From Pararhodobacter sp. (GTDB taxonomy: Bacteria; Pseudomonadota; Alphaproteobacteria; Rhodobacterales; Rhodobacteraceae), in assembly GCA_020832545.1 (NCBI GenBank), contig JAFIEK010000011.1, positions 50,381 through 114,380 of the forward strand: a stretch of DNA of 64,000 nt. Direction: 5' to 3'. Shown one piece after another: positions 56,106 to 64,000 of the stretch (positions are counted from its first letter, which is position 1; each line of letters starts with the position of its first letter). The notes beneath the pieces are model-generated. The model saw nothing but the letters and a program-made list of their open reading frames with translations, was not told where the DNA came from and did not search any database. The position numbers and the translations under genes were made by a program.

Positions 56106-56833
56106 CAGCCCTGCCCGCCGACCAGTTTGGACAGCGCCACCATGGCCGCATCAAGCTGCCCGGCATCGGTGCCGCGCACAACAAGCTGGGTGCCATGCGC
56201 GCCGTTGCGGATATAGGGATATGAGCCGAAGGAAAGGTCCGGAAACCGCTGCGCCAATTCACCCAGCGGCCCGGCGATCTCGCCCTCACCGCGATTGACG
56301 TCAATCATCTGGCTGAGAAGTGGCGCGCCGCTGGTCAGTACGGGCAGCACGCCTGCCACCATCGCCTGAAAGATCGCGGGCACACCGGCCATCACATGGA
56401 CATTGCCCAGTGTGAAGCCGGGCGCGGCAGAGACCGGGTTATCGATCAGCGTGGCGCCATCAGGAATGCGGGCCATGCGAAGGCGGGCCGCGTTCAGCTC
56501 CAGCCCGGTGCGCTGGTAATGCGCCTCAAGAATGGCGCGGGCATCATCGCGCACACTGATCGCCACGCCAAAGGCGGCGGCCACGGCATCGGCGGTGATG
56601 TCGTCATGTGTGGGGCCGATGCCGCCCGAGGTGAAGACATGGTCATACGCCCCCCGCAGCGCATTCACCGCCAGAACGATACGCTCATGCACATCAGGGA
56701 CCATCCGCGCCTCAGCCAGACGGATGCCGCGCCCCGTCAGTTCGCCGGCAAGATGGTTCATGTTCGAATCACGCGTGCGCCCGGAGAGGATCTCATCGCC
56801 GATCACCAGCATTGCCGCGGTTGGGTTGGTCAT
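56105..56833 (-). CDS. CinA-like molybdopterin-binding domain protein
   Basis: The 242-aa protein is the MoaB/Mog-like domain of CinA (competence/damage-inducible protein A), without the CinA C-terminal amidase. It starts AAMLVIGDEILSGRTRDSN and has FTSGGIGPTHDDITADAVA, the substrate-binding motif of this fold. Stand-alone forms like this have poorly defined roles, possibly in nucleotide or cofactor repair. It is divergent from map by 117 bp. Confidence 0.86.
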   Translation of the reverse strand: MTNPTAAMLVIGDEILSGRTRDSNMNHLAGELTGRGIRLAEARMVPDVHERIVLAVNALRGAYDHVFTSGGIGPTHDDITADAVAAAFGVAISVRDDARAILEAHYQRTGLELNAARLRMARIPDGATLIDNPVSAAPGFTLGNVHVMAGVPAIFQAMVAGVLPVLTSGAPLLSQMIDVNRGEGEIAGPLGELAQRFPDLSFGSYPYIRNGAHGTQLVVRGTDAGQLDAAMVALSKLVGGQG

Positions 56834-56950
56834 GGTGCGATTCCGTTCAGGATTTCCGGCTACTTACCTAGCAGCGGGCCGCGGACATTCCAATCTCTCG
56901 CGCGCACTCTGGCATTTTTCCCGGTCAATCGCTATCTAGGCTGCGAAACG

Positions 56951-57775
56951 ATGAGGTTTTCTACCGTGTACGACAAGGGCGGGCGCGTCACGCGCGAGGG
57001 TATTCGCATTCATGAACCGGGCGATTTCGCGGGCATGCACAAGGCCGGGAAGGTTGCGGCGCAGATCCTGGACGATATCGCGCCGCATGTCTTGCCGGGT
57101 CAGAGCACCGGCGAGATTGATCGCCTGATCACCGAAATGGTGGCGGCGCATGGTGCGACTTCTGCAACCATCGGGTATCGCGGATATCAACATGCCAGCT
57201 GCATCAGCGTAAACCATGTGGTGTGTCACGGCATTCCGGGTCCAAAAGCGCTCAAGGACGGCGATATTCTTAATATCGACGTTACGGTGATTGTGGATGG
57301 CTGGTTTGGCGATACGTCGCGGATGTTTGTGGCGGGGGCGCTTAGCCGGAAAGCCGAGCGACTGATTCAGGTGACGCACGACGCGCTGATGAAAGGGATT
57401 GAGGCGGTGAAGCCCGGCAATACCTTCGGCGATATCGGCCATGCAATTCAGACCTATGTCGAGGGCAACCGCATGTCCGTGGTGCGCGATTTCTGCGGCC
57501 ACGGTTTGGGGCGGGTGTTTCATTCGCCGCCGAACGTGCTGCATTACGGCAGACCGGGGCGCGAGGCGGTGATGGAAGAGGGTATGTTTTTTACCATCGA
57601 ACCGATGGTCAACCTCGGCCGTCCGGAAACCAAGGTGCTGGCCGATGACTGGACAGCGGTCACCCGCGACAAGTCGCTGTCGGCGCAGTATGAGCATTCG
57701 GTCGGTGTCACCGCAGATGGCGTGGATATCTTCACGCAATCGCCCGGGGGCCGGTTTTTCAAGACCTGGAGTTAG
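56951..57775 (+). CDS. map: Methionine aminopeptidase, type I
   Basis: Removes the initiator methionine from nascent proteins. The 274-aa enzyme has the five metal ligands: two aspartates in LNIDVTVIVDGWFGDTSRMF, His in GHGLGRVFH, Glu in FFTIEPMVNLG and Glu in the QYEHSVGVT segment. I chose the ATG at 56951; a longer in-frame reading overlaps the divergent CinA-like gene. It converges with the YihY gene with 14 bases between stops. Confidence 0.95.
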   Translation: MRFSTVYDKGGRVTREGIRIHEPGDFAGMHKAGKVAAQILDDIAPHVLPGQSTGEIDRLITEMVAAHGATSATIGYRGYQHASCISVNHVVCHGIPGPKALKDGDILNIDVTVIVDGWFGDTSRMFVAGALSRKAERLIQVTHDALMKGIEAVKPGNTFGDIGHAIQTYVEGNRMSVVRDFCGHGLGRVFHSPPNVLHYGRPGREAVMEEGMFFTIEPMVNLGRPETKVLADDWTAVTRDKSLSAQYEHSVGVTADGVDIFTQSPGGRFFKTWS

Positions 57776-57789
57776 CGATAACCGGCTGG

Positions 57790-58659
57790 CTATTGCCTGG
57801 CCTCTGAACCATCTGCGGACTGGTCATTGCGATCCCGGTTTTCGATCACATAATTGAGAGCGGCACCGATCAGGGCGGCATAGGCCGAAATATAAAGCCA
57901 CATCAGCAAGGCAATAACCGCGCCAATGGAGCCGTAAATTTCATTGTAGTTTCCAAAATTCGCCAGATAGATCGAAAAACCCAGCGAAGCCCCGCTCCAT
58001 AGAACCAATGAAAGAAAAAGCCCCGGCGACAGGAAAGGGCTGCGCTGGTCCTTTGGCCGATTGGGGCCGTAGCGATAAAACAACCCCAGCCCGATGACCA
58101 GCGCACCCAGCGCAATCGCCCAGCGCAAGAGTTCGGCAACTAGGGGCAGATAGCTGTCGCCCGGCAAAAACCGTTCGACCACGGCCATAGCGACGGGCAT
58201 GAACAGCATGCTGGTCACCGCTATTACGCCGACACCGATTAGGATCACCGTCAGGAACAGCGCCAGCGCAGTACCCCTGACGCCGCTGCGCTGAGAGTTG
58301 CCGTAGATAGCGGTGATCCCTTGTATCAGCGCCCCCACCCCCAGCCGGGCTGACCATGTGGCCACCAGAAGCGACAGGGCCGAAGTCAGGCCCAGCGTCT
58401 GGGTGGCCGCACTCGCCAGACGCTGGATCTGATCCGAGATAATGGCAAAGGCCTCTTCGGGCAGAAAATCGACCAGAAGATCCAGCGCGTTTTCGACCAC
58501 GATAGGATCAATCCAGAAGCCCAGAAGCGAAATCAACGCCGCAACCGCGGGAAAGATCGCCAGCATGGCAAAGAAAGCCACGCCTGCGGCGATCAATCCC
58601 AAATTTCGCTCGCCCATCAGGCTCCAGACAGCGCGGGCATAGGTCAGTGCCGAAGTCAT
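57790..58659 (-). CDS. YihY/BrkB-family membrane protein
   Basis: The 289-aa protein has about six membrane segments and the family opening (residues 1-30) with ERNLGLIAAGVAFFAMLAIFPA. The function of this conserved family is not established; the older label ribonuclease BN was wrong. It converges with map and lies 3 bases downstream of the H-NS-like gene, so the two may be co-transcribed. Confidence 0.88.
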   Translation of the reverse strand: MTSALTYARAVWSLMGERNLGLIAAGVAFFAMLAIFPAVAALISLLGFWIDPIVVENALDLLVDFLPEEAFAIISDQIQRLASAATQTLGLTSALSLLVATWSARLGVGALIQGITAIYGNSQRSGVRGTALALFLTVILIGVGVIAVTSMLFMPVAMAVVERFLPGDSYLPLVAELLRWAIALGALVIGLGLFYRYGPNRPKDQRSPFLSPGLFLSLVLWSGASLGFSIYLANFGNYNEIYGSIGAVIALLMWLYISAYAALIGAALNYVIENRDRNDQSADGSEARQ

Positions 58660-58662
58660 GCT

Positions 58663-58974
58663 TTAAATTGCAAGGTCATCCAGCGTCTTGCCATCAGCCA
58701 GTGCCGCCGCGACCCAGCGCGGATGGCGGCCGCGCCCGGACCAGGTTTGCGAGGGATCTGCCGGGTTGGCATATTTTGGGGCAGCCGGTTTACGGACCCG
58801 CTTTGTCGAAATCTGGCTGAGATCCGCAAGCGTCAATCCCCGCTCGCGGGCAAAGGCCTCGACCTCGGACAGGGCTTTGCGGCGTTCGCGTTCCTTGAAC
58901 TGTTCAATAGCGGTGGTCACGTCTTTCTGGAGTTGCTTCAACTCTTTCAGGTCGAGGCTCTCAAGGTCAATCAT
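58663..58974 (-). CDS. H-NS/HvrA family nucleoid-associated protein
   Basis: The 103-aa protein has an N-terminal coiled-coil dimerisation region (LKELKQLQKDVTTAIEQFKE) and the C-terminal DNA-binding motif TWSGRGRHPRWVAAAL of the H-NS superfamily. In Rhodobacter the HvrA/Spb members tune photosynthesis and nitrogen genes; here the role is general silencing by inference. It is preceded by an 82-bp AT-rich upstream region and followed by yihY. Confidence 0.92.
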   Translation of the reverse strand: MIDLESLDLKELKQLQKDVTTAIEQFKERERRKALSEVEAFARERGLTLADLSQISTKRVRKPAAPKYANPADPSQTWSGRGRHPRWVAAALADGKTLDDLAI

Positions 58975-59056
58975 TCGGTCGCTCCATTAATACTCGAATC
59001 GGCATGTTAATTTTGCCGGTTCCGTGGCTTTGAATGTCTGAACGCACAATTGCAAG

Positions 59057-59989
59057 CTATTTTACACGATTTCTCGTTTCACGCCATATCATATAAATTC
59101 CAGATCCGATAATCAAAACAATTCCTGCCCAGGCCCAGGTATCGGGCCAGTCACCAAATACAAACACACCCCAGATAATCGCCATCGGCATTGCCACATA
59201 TTCCAGCGGCGCCACAAGAGCAGCCTCGCAGAGACGATAGGCTTGCGAGATCAGCAGCCCGCCGATTGCGCTGCCCAGGCCGGTAATCAGGAAGAAAGGC
59301 CAGTCAGCAAGGGCAGGCCAGGTCCAGGCACGGGTCAGAAACGCCATCGACGCATGGCCGCCGGTATCAAAGCGTCCGTCGCCAATGGCCAGCCCTACCG
59401 CGCCGCTGAACACAATGAATGTCAGCTGGATATAAAACGCCAGTGTTGCCGCGCTTTCGGTGACGCCCAGTTTTCTGGTCAGCGTGTGCAGAGCGGCATA
59501 CGCCGCAGCAGCCACAAGCGGCAACAGGGCCACCAGTGTAAAGGACGCGGTGCCGGGGCGGATCATGATCAGCACCCCCAACAGACCAATTCCGATGGCA
59601 GCCCAGCGGCGGGGCCCCACGGTTTCCTTCAGAAAGATCACCGAGAAAACCGCGATGATCAGCGGGCTGACAAAGAAAATGGCCGTGGCATCGGCCATCG
59701 GCATTGCGGCCAGCGCCAGAAAGAACGCCATGTTCGCGCCGACCACGAAGAGCCCGCGCAACAAATGCGTGAACGGGCGGCGGGTGCGGATCTGTGAAAA
59801 GCCGCCGGTCAGGGGCATGACCACAAACAGCATCAGGCCCAGCGCGATCGCCGAGCGGATACTGACGACCTGATGCATGGCGTAATCTTCGCTGAGGTAT
59901 TTTATCGCCATGTCATTCATGGTGAAGCCCATCGCCGCCCCGAGGGCACAGAGCGCACCGATGGTCGCGGTGGAGCGTACTGCGATCAT
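59057..59989 (-). CDS. EamA-family (DMT) transporter
   Basis: The 310-aa protein has ten membrane segments in two EamA repeats, with the second repeat starting near ALLPLVAAAAYAALHTLTRK. Such drug/metabolite transporters export amino acids, purines or other small molecules; the substrate cannot be told here. It overlaps the yaiI-like gene by four bases (ATGA). Confidence 0.88.
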   Translation of the reverse strand: MIAVRSTATIGALCALGAAMGFTMNDMAIKYLSEDYAMHQVVSIRSAIALGLMLFVVMPLTGGFSQIRTRRPFTHLLRGLFVVGANMAFFLALAAMPMADATAIFFVSPLIIAVFSVIFLKETVGPRRWAAIGIGLLGVLIMIRPGTASFTLVALLPLVAAAAYAALHTLTRKLGVTESAATLAFYIQLTFIVFSGAVGLAIGDGRFDTGGHASMAFLTRAWTWPALADWPFFLITGLGSAIGGLLISQAYRLCEAALVAPLEYVAMPMAIIWGVFVFGDWPDTWAWAGIVLIIGSGIYMIWRETRNRVK

Positions 59990-60444
59990 GGCGCGACCTT
60001 TTGCGCAGCGCGCAGCATACGATCCAGCCGGTCGGTGAAGCGCGCGCGGTCCTGTTTGCCGAAGGGCTTGCCAAAGCCCTGCCTGAACGGATCAGCCGCG
60101 CGCAAATCTGCGGCAAGGTCACGGGCGGCGAGAACGGGGCCGATATTGGCCTGCGTCAGCGCCTCGCCGTTGGGTTTGAGCACCTGCGCCCCGCCTTCAA
60201 TGCAGCGCGCGGCCAGAACGATATCGGTGGTGATCACGACATCGCCCCGGCCCGCGCGATCAGCGATCCAGCGGTCAGCTTCATCGGCGCCCTGATCAAC
60301 ATAAACCATTTTGACCAATGGATGATCGACCGGTCGGATGCCGCCATTCGACACCATGCACACCTCTACCCCCTGGCGCAGGGCGACGTGCAGTGCCTCA
60401 TCGCGCACCGGGCAGGCATCGGCATCGATATGGAGTGTGGTCAC
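59986..60444 (-). CDS. YaiI/YqxD (DUF188) family protein
   Basis: The 152-aa protein starts at GTG and opens with the family signature TTLHIDADACPVRDEAL, with a further acidic VDQGADEADRWIADRA segment; the fold is PIN-like. Function is unknown, though a nuclease-like role is often suggested. It is translationally coupled to the EamA gene downstream. Confidence 0.9.
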   Translation of the reverse strand: MTTLHIDADACPVRDEALHVALRQGVEVCMVSNGGIRPVDHPLVKMVYVDQGADEADRWIADRAGRGDVVITTDIVLAARCIEGGAQVLKPNGEALTQANIGPVLAARDLAADLRAADPFRQGFGKPFGKQDRARFTDRLDRMLRAAQKVAP

Positions 60445-60545
60445 GTCGCGCCCCTATACTTAACAGGTGCAATTTGCGTTACCCTGTCATTGGGGACAAC
60501 CCCTTGTCTTGGTCGTGAATTGCGGTGGGCAGTCAGCCGCTCAGG

Positions 60546-61160
60546 TTAGTTTCCGGGGTCAGCCAGCCTGCAACAGCCTGACAATCCCTGCGTGTCGCCG
60601 CGCCAGTAGACCTGCCCCTCCAGCCCGTAGCGCCGGTCGCTCATGCCATCATTGCAGCTTGCGCCGCGCACCACCGCCATTCCCTCGCGCGTGCCGGAAA
60701 ACGGAATCGCGAGCGTGGGCGGGAAGTGGGTTGTCGGCAGCGCGCCGGTGTCGGTGACCAGTTCGAACCCGCCCTCGCCCATGGCGTGAAACTCTGCCCG
60801 GTGGGTGGGCAGAAAGATGGGCATGTGCCAGAAAGGCTCGGTGCCGAAGCAGGTCAGCTCCTGCTGCCCGTCGCGCCAGCTTCCTTCACCTTCGCGTGCC
60901 AGATAGCGCATCGAGGACCAACCGCTACCCTCGCCGGAATTCACCAGTCCCCAGCGGCCGTTCGGGCCCAGTTCCATCACCTCGATCCCGCGCTGTCCGG
61001 GACGGAAAAAACCGACAATCGCAGCCCCCGCCCCCGGTTCGGCCCTGATGTTGAGCACATCATCACTGGCCACGCCGGTGACACGGTAAAGCGCGGGAAA
61101 ATCCTGTGCGGTGGCGGCCCCGGCCCAAAGCAGGGCAAGGATCAGGATGAAACGGTGCAT
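60546..61160 (-). CDS. Exported SH3-domain protein
   Basis: The 204-aa protein has a signal peptide (MHRFILILALLWAGAATAQ), a bacterial SH3b domain at about residues 25-88 (VLNIRAEPGAGAAIVGFF) and a C-terminal domain with Cys residues in GASCNDGM and SGCCRL that could form disulfides. SH3b domains bind peptidoglycan or other cell-wall ligands. It follows the ABC permease gene by 9 bases on the same strand, with GGAGGG upstream of the ATG. Confidence 0.85.
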   Translation of the reverse strand: MHRFILILALLWAGAATAQDFPALYRVTGVASDDVLNIRAEPGAGAAIVGFFRPGQRGIEVMELGPNGRWGLVNSGEGSGWSSMRYLAREGEGSWRDGQQELTCFGTEPFWHMPIFLPTHRAEFHAMGEGGFELVTDTGALPTTHFPPTLAIPFSGTREGMAVVRGASCNDGMSDRRYGLEGQVYWRGDTQGLSGCCRLADPGN

Positions 61161-61169
61161 CGAACCCTC

Positions 61170-61991
61170 CTAATGACGGGCACCCCAACTGATCGAGGCG
61201 CGTTTTCGGGTGTAGAATTCACCCATCAGCCCCAACACCAGCGCCGCCAGCGAGATAACCACGGGGTAAACAATGGATGTATAGTGCGGCGTGTAGTTCA
61301 GAAAGGCGAAGCCGCGCGCCTGATCAATGGTGTGGAACAAGGGGTTCCAGTCAAAATAGACCAGCATGAAACCGGGCAGGGCATTGGCCACGAACATCTT
61401 GCCAGAGGCTACCATATTAGCCCGCATATAGATCTGCGAAAGAAGCGGCACCAGCGCGGGCGCCCAGGGTTTGAGCGCCAGAAAGATCATCCCGATCGCC
61501 ACACCTGAGAACCATGACAGAAGCAGCATCAGCAGCGCGCCAAGCGGGTCATACACTTCAAGCGGCTGCCAGATGGCGTGATAGAGAAACAGAACCACCA
61601 GCATCGACAGGATCTGGATATACAACTCACCCAAAGCAGCCGCACCAATGGAGACGATGGTGTTCATCGGCGCGTGCTTCATCATCGGCGAGGTTGGCCC
61701 TTCCGACTGCACCACCGCGCTCATCGCCTTGACGTGGCACATGAACAGGAAAATCCCGGTCATCACATAGAGCAGGAAATCACCCCGGATGCCGCGTGCA
61801 CCCATGCCGATGATCAGGAACATCAGGTAGAAAACCGCTACCAGAACCAGCGTCTGGGCAATGTTGATCATCAGGCCGATGATGGCATTGCCATGTGACT
61901 TCCGGATTGACCGGACAGCCGCATGAAAGATCAGTTCAAGGATTGTGAAACCCGTGATCAGGGACGACTGGCGGCGGCGGTTGCTGAGCAT
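61170..61991 (-). CDS. ABC-2 type permease of polysaccharide-export kind
   Basis: The 273-aa protein has six membrane segments and the Wzm/KpsM-like order, including the MLSWFSGVAIGMIF-type region near residue 180 and a C-terminal tail. Members of this subfamily export capsular polysaccharide or polysaccharide-lipid conjugates with a KpsT/Wzt ATPase. No ATPase gene lies in the window. It is followed by the SH3 protein gene, 9 bases apart. Confidence 0.85.
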   Translation of the reverse strand: MLSNRRRQSSLITGFTILELIFHAAVRSIRKSHGNAIIGLMINIAQTLVLVAVFYLMFLIIGMGARGIRGDFLLYVMTGIFLFMCHVKAMSAVVQSEGPTSPMMKHAPMNTIVSIGAAALGELYIQILSMLVVLFLYHAIWQPLEVYDPLGALLMLLLSWFSGVAIGMIFLALKPWAPALVPLLSQIYMRANMVASGKMFVANALPGFMLVYFDWNPLFHTIDQARGFAFLNYTPHYTSIVYPVVISLAALVLGLMGEFYTRKRASISWGARH

Positions 61992-62112
61992 ATGCTCCGT
62001 CCTTGCGGTTGCGCCGGTCGAAACTGGCCGGGAAACCTTGCATTCGGGTTACAGGCAAGGATAAGCCGATTGCCGGAAACGATCAACCGCCGCGCCGCAT
62101 CAGGGGATTTTA

Positions 62113-62910
62113 ATGACCGACAGCTTTCATCAAAAGATCGAGACCGTGTTTCGCACGCTGGCGCTGGAGGCGGGCGCTGCGATCATGGAGGTCTATGGCC
62201 GCCCCGAGTTTGAGTCGCGGGTGAAATCTGATGACAGCCCGGTGACCGAGGCCGACGAGGCCGCCGATGCGCTGATCAGCGCCGGCCTGCGCGCGGCGTT
62301 CCCCGATATCCTGCTGGTCACTGAGGAACAGGCCGCCACCCATAGTCAGAGCGCCGAGCGGTTCATCATCGTTGACCCGCTGGACGGCACCAAGGAATTT
62401 CTGAAGCGACGCGGCGATTTCACGGTGAATATCGCGCTGGTTGAAAACGGTGTGCCCCGGCGCGGCGTGGTCTATGCACCGGCGAAGGCGCGCATGTTCT
62501 ATACCCGCGCCGATGGCCAGTCGGTCGAAGAGGCCGGGCCGTTCGGCACTGAGCCCGGCACGCTTTCGCCGGTCAATGTCAGCACGCCCGACAATGGCGC
62601 GCTGATGATCGTGGCCTCGAAATCGCACCGCGATGCGGCGACGGATGCCTATATCGCACGCTATGATGTGCGCGACATGACCAGCGCAGGCTCATCGCTG
62701 AAGTTCTGTCTGGTCGCCACCGGCGAGGCGGATTTCTACCCACGCCTTGGCCGCACCATGGAATGGGATACCGCCGCGGGGCATGCGGTTTTGCTGGGCG
62801 CGGGCGGCACAGTTCTGGATTTCGACACACATGCACCGCTGATCTATGGCAAGCCGGGCTATGCGAATCCGTTCTTCCTGGCCATGGCACCGGGCGTCAG
62901 GCTGCGCTGA
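62113..62910 (+). CDS. cysQ: 3'(2'),5'-bisphosphate nucleotidase CysQ
   Basis: Removes the 3' phosphate of PAP and PAPS, sulfate-assimilation intermediates. The 265-aa protein has the inositol-monophosphatase-family metal motif IVDPLDGTKEFLKRRGDFTVN and the second motif EWDTAAGHAVLLGAGG. It is divergent from the ABC permease by 121 bp. Confidence 0.92.
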   Translation: MTDSFHQKIETVFRTLALEAGAAIMEVYGRPEFESRVKSDDSPVTEADEAADALISAGLRAAFPDILLVTEEQAATHSQSAERFIIVDPLDGTKEFLKRRGDFTVNIALVENGVPRRGVVYAPAKARMFYTRADGQSVEEAGPFGTEPGTLSPVNVSTPDNGALMIVASKSHRDAATDAYIARYDVRDMTSAGSSLKFCLVATGEADFYPRLGRTMEWDTAAGHAVLLGAGGTVLDFDTHAPLIYGKPGYANPFFLAMAPGVRLR

Positions 62911-63050
62911 CAGTTACGCTGTGAGAAGGGAATTGTCGCGAAATCAGCAACAGATTTGCCGGTTTGCGCCGCATTCCTGCCCGGATCGTTAAGCAAACAT
63001 GAACCCAGTGGCGGCGACTGGCCGCGTGGTTCATGACAGGTAACGAGACG

Positions 63051-63944
63051 ATGCACAGAAAAGTCACCAAAGCCGTTTTCCCCATTGCCGGTATGGGCAC
63101 CCGTTTCCTTCCGGCGACCAAGGCGACGCCGAAAGAGATTCTGACACTGGTTGACCGCCCGTTGATCCAGTACGCGGTCGATGAGGCGCGTGCGGCGGGG
63201 ATCACCGAGTTCATTTTTGTCACGTCACGCGGAAAAGGGGCGCTGGAGGATTACTTTGACCGCGCACCGGAACTGGAAGCCTCGCTCAAGGCCAAGGGCA
63301 AGACCGATCTTCTGAAAATTCTGCAAGCCACGAATATGGAGTCGGGTCAGATTGCCTCGGTCCGGCAAAGCGAGGCACTGGGGCTTGGCCATGCCGTGTG
63401 GTGCGCGCGAAATTTGATCGGCGATGAGCCCTTTGCAGTGATCCTGCCCGATGACGTGATCGCCGCCGACAAACCCTGCCTGCAACAGATGATCGAGGCC
63501 TATGCCGAGACCGGCGGCAACATGGTGGCGGCGATGGAGGTGCCAGCGGACAAGACATCATCCTACGGGGTGCTGGATGTCCCGGCCTCGATCAGCCCGG
63601 TAATGCCGGTGCAGGGCATGGTGGAAAAACCCGCTCCCGGCACCGCGCCGTCAAATCTGGCGGTGATCGGCCGCTACATCCTGTCGCCACAGGTTCTGCG
63701 CAATCTCGATGCGCACCAGAAAGGCGCGGGCGGCGAGATCCAGCTGACCGATGCGATTGAAAAGGAAATCCGCAGCGCAGGGAATGTCTATGGCTACCGC
63801 TTTGACGGGCGCCGGTTCGATTGCGGGTCAAAGGCCGGATATCTGCAGGCGACCATCGCCTTTGGTCTGGCGCGTGATGAACTGCGCGAAGAGTTGCAGG
63901 ATTTCCTTCATGAAATGATGGGCATGCGTCAGGCTGCCGAATAA
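63051..63944 (+). CDS. galU: UTP-glucose-1-phosphate uridylyltransferase
   Basis: Makes UDP-glucose, the donor for many polysaccharides, including those of the EPS locus 10-25 kb to the left. The 297-aa enzyme has the nucleotidyl-transferase motif VFPIAGMGTRFLPATKATPK near residue 9, the VILPDDVI metal site, and VEKPAPGTAPSNLAVIGRYI. I chose the ATG at 63051; an upstream in-frame ATG at 63033 is less well placed. A strong intrinsic terminator follows. Confidence 0.95.
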   Translation: MHRKVTKAVFPIAGMGTRFLPATKATPKEILTLVDRPLIQYAVDEARAAGITEFIFVTSRGKGALEDYFDRAPELEASLKAKGKTDLLKILQATNMESGQIASVRQSEALGLGHAVWCARNLIGDEPFAVILPDDVIAADKPCLQQMIEAYAETGGNMVAAMEVPADKTSSYGVLDVPASISPVMPVQGMVEKPAPGTAPSNLAVIGRYILSPQVLRNLDAHQKGAGGEIQLTDAIEKEIRSAGNVYGYRFDGRRFDCGSKAGYLQATIAFGLARDELREELQDFLHEMMGMRQAAE

Positions 63945-63968
63945 GCCGCGTTTGCACCGGAAACCAGA

Positions 63969-63992
63969 AAGAGGGGGCTGCCGCCCCCTCTT
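63969..63992 (+). terminator. Hairpin terminator after galU
   Basis: AAGAGGGGGC pairs perfectly over 10 bp with GCCCCCTCTT around a TGCC loop, 25 bases after the galU stop. The T-rich CGTGCTTT runs to the window end. Confidence 0.7.
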
Positions 63993-64000
63993 CGTGCTTT

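Noticed and set aside
1..64000. tRNA, rRNA, CRISPR, IS or prophage elements
   Set aside because: No tRNA-like cloverleaf in the short intergenic gaps, no direct-repeat arrays, no transposase or integrase ORFs.

Overview
The window looks like chromosomal DNA of an alphaproteobacterium of the order Rhodobacterales (Roseobacter/Rhodobacter relatives). Supporting signs are the gene order parB-parA-rsmG-mnmG-mnmE-rho-hemJ // maf-aroE-coaE-dnaQ, the 16-bp parS palindrome TGTTTCACGTGAAACA, hrcA-grpE next to rph-rdgB-hemW, an H-NS/HvrA-type protein, and high GC with frequent ATGA or TGATG overlaps between genes. I found no rRNA, tRNA, CRISPR array, insertion sequence or prophage.

Region 1 (1-13.4 kb) is housekeeping: a membrane protein, argG, an SCP2 lipid-binding protein, an exported MsrA, a membrane protein, a ribokinase-like kinase, NADP-malic enzyme (maeB), mutS, the stress pair hrcA-grpE, then rph-rdgB-hemW. 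Region 2 (13.4-26.2 kb) is the replication and segregation centre. Three perfect parS sites lie in or at the starts of hemW, rsmG and mnmG, flanking parAB. The only gene-free stretch over 300 bp (21,890-22,240) is AT-rich and carries a perfect DnaA box plus several degenerate ones. Transcription runs away from it on both sides, so it is the best candidate for the chromosome origin oriC.

Region 3 (26.1-38.6 kb), just beside the origin, is a tightly coupled four-gene biosynthetic operon. It encodes a type I PKS (KS-AT-KR-DH-ACP-TE), a family-2 glycosyltransferase, an NRPS (formyltransferase, half condensation domain, adenylation domain interrupted by a luciferase-like monooxygenase, PCP) and an Sfp/EntD-type phosphopantetheinyl transferase. 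The adenylation pocket read by eye resembles the glycine code. The operon looks self-contained and could make a small oxidised, possibly N-formylated and glycosylated glycine-polyketide. The product is unknown to me. This is the most interesting system in the window.

Region 4 (38.7-52.7 kb) is an exopolysaccharide locus of Wzx/Wzy type: polymerase/ligase, WecG-type transferase, several GT2 and GT4 enzymes, a Wzz/GumC co-polymerase, a CpsD-like ATPase without the Walker A lysine, a flippase, a glycoside-hydrolase-like exported protein and an SGNH-like protein, with idi embedded. No priming sugar-phosphate transferase or outer-membrane Wza is present. Region 5 (52.7-64 kb) returns to mixed metabolism and transport: gph, an MFS transporter, an AhpD-like protein, GNAT, CinA-like, map, YihY, H-NS, EamA, YaiI, an SH3 protein, an orphan ABC-2 permease, cysQ and galU.
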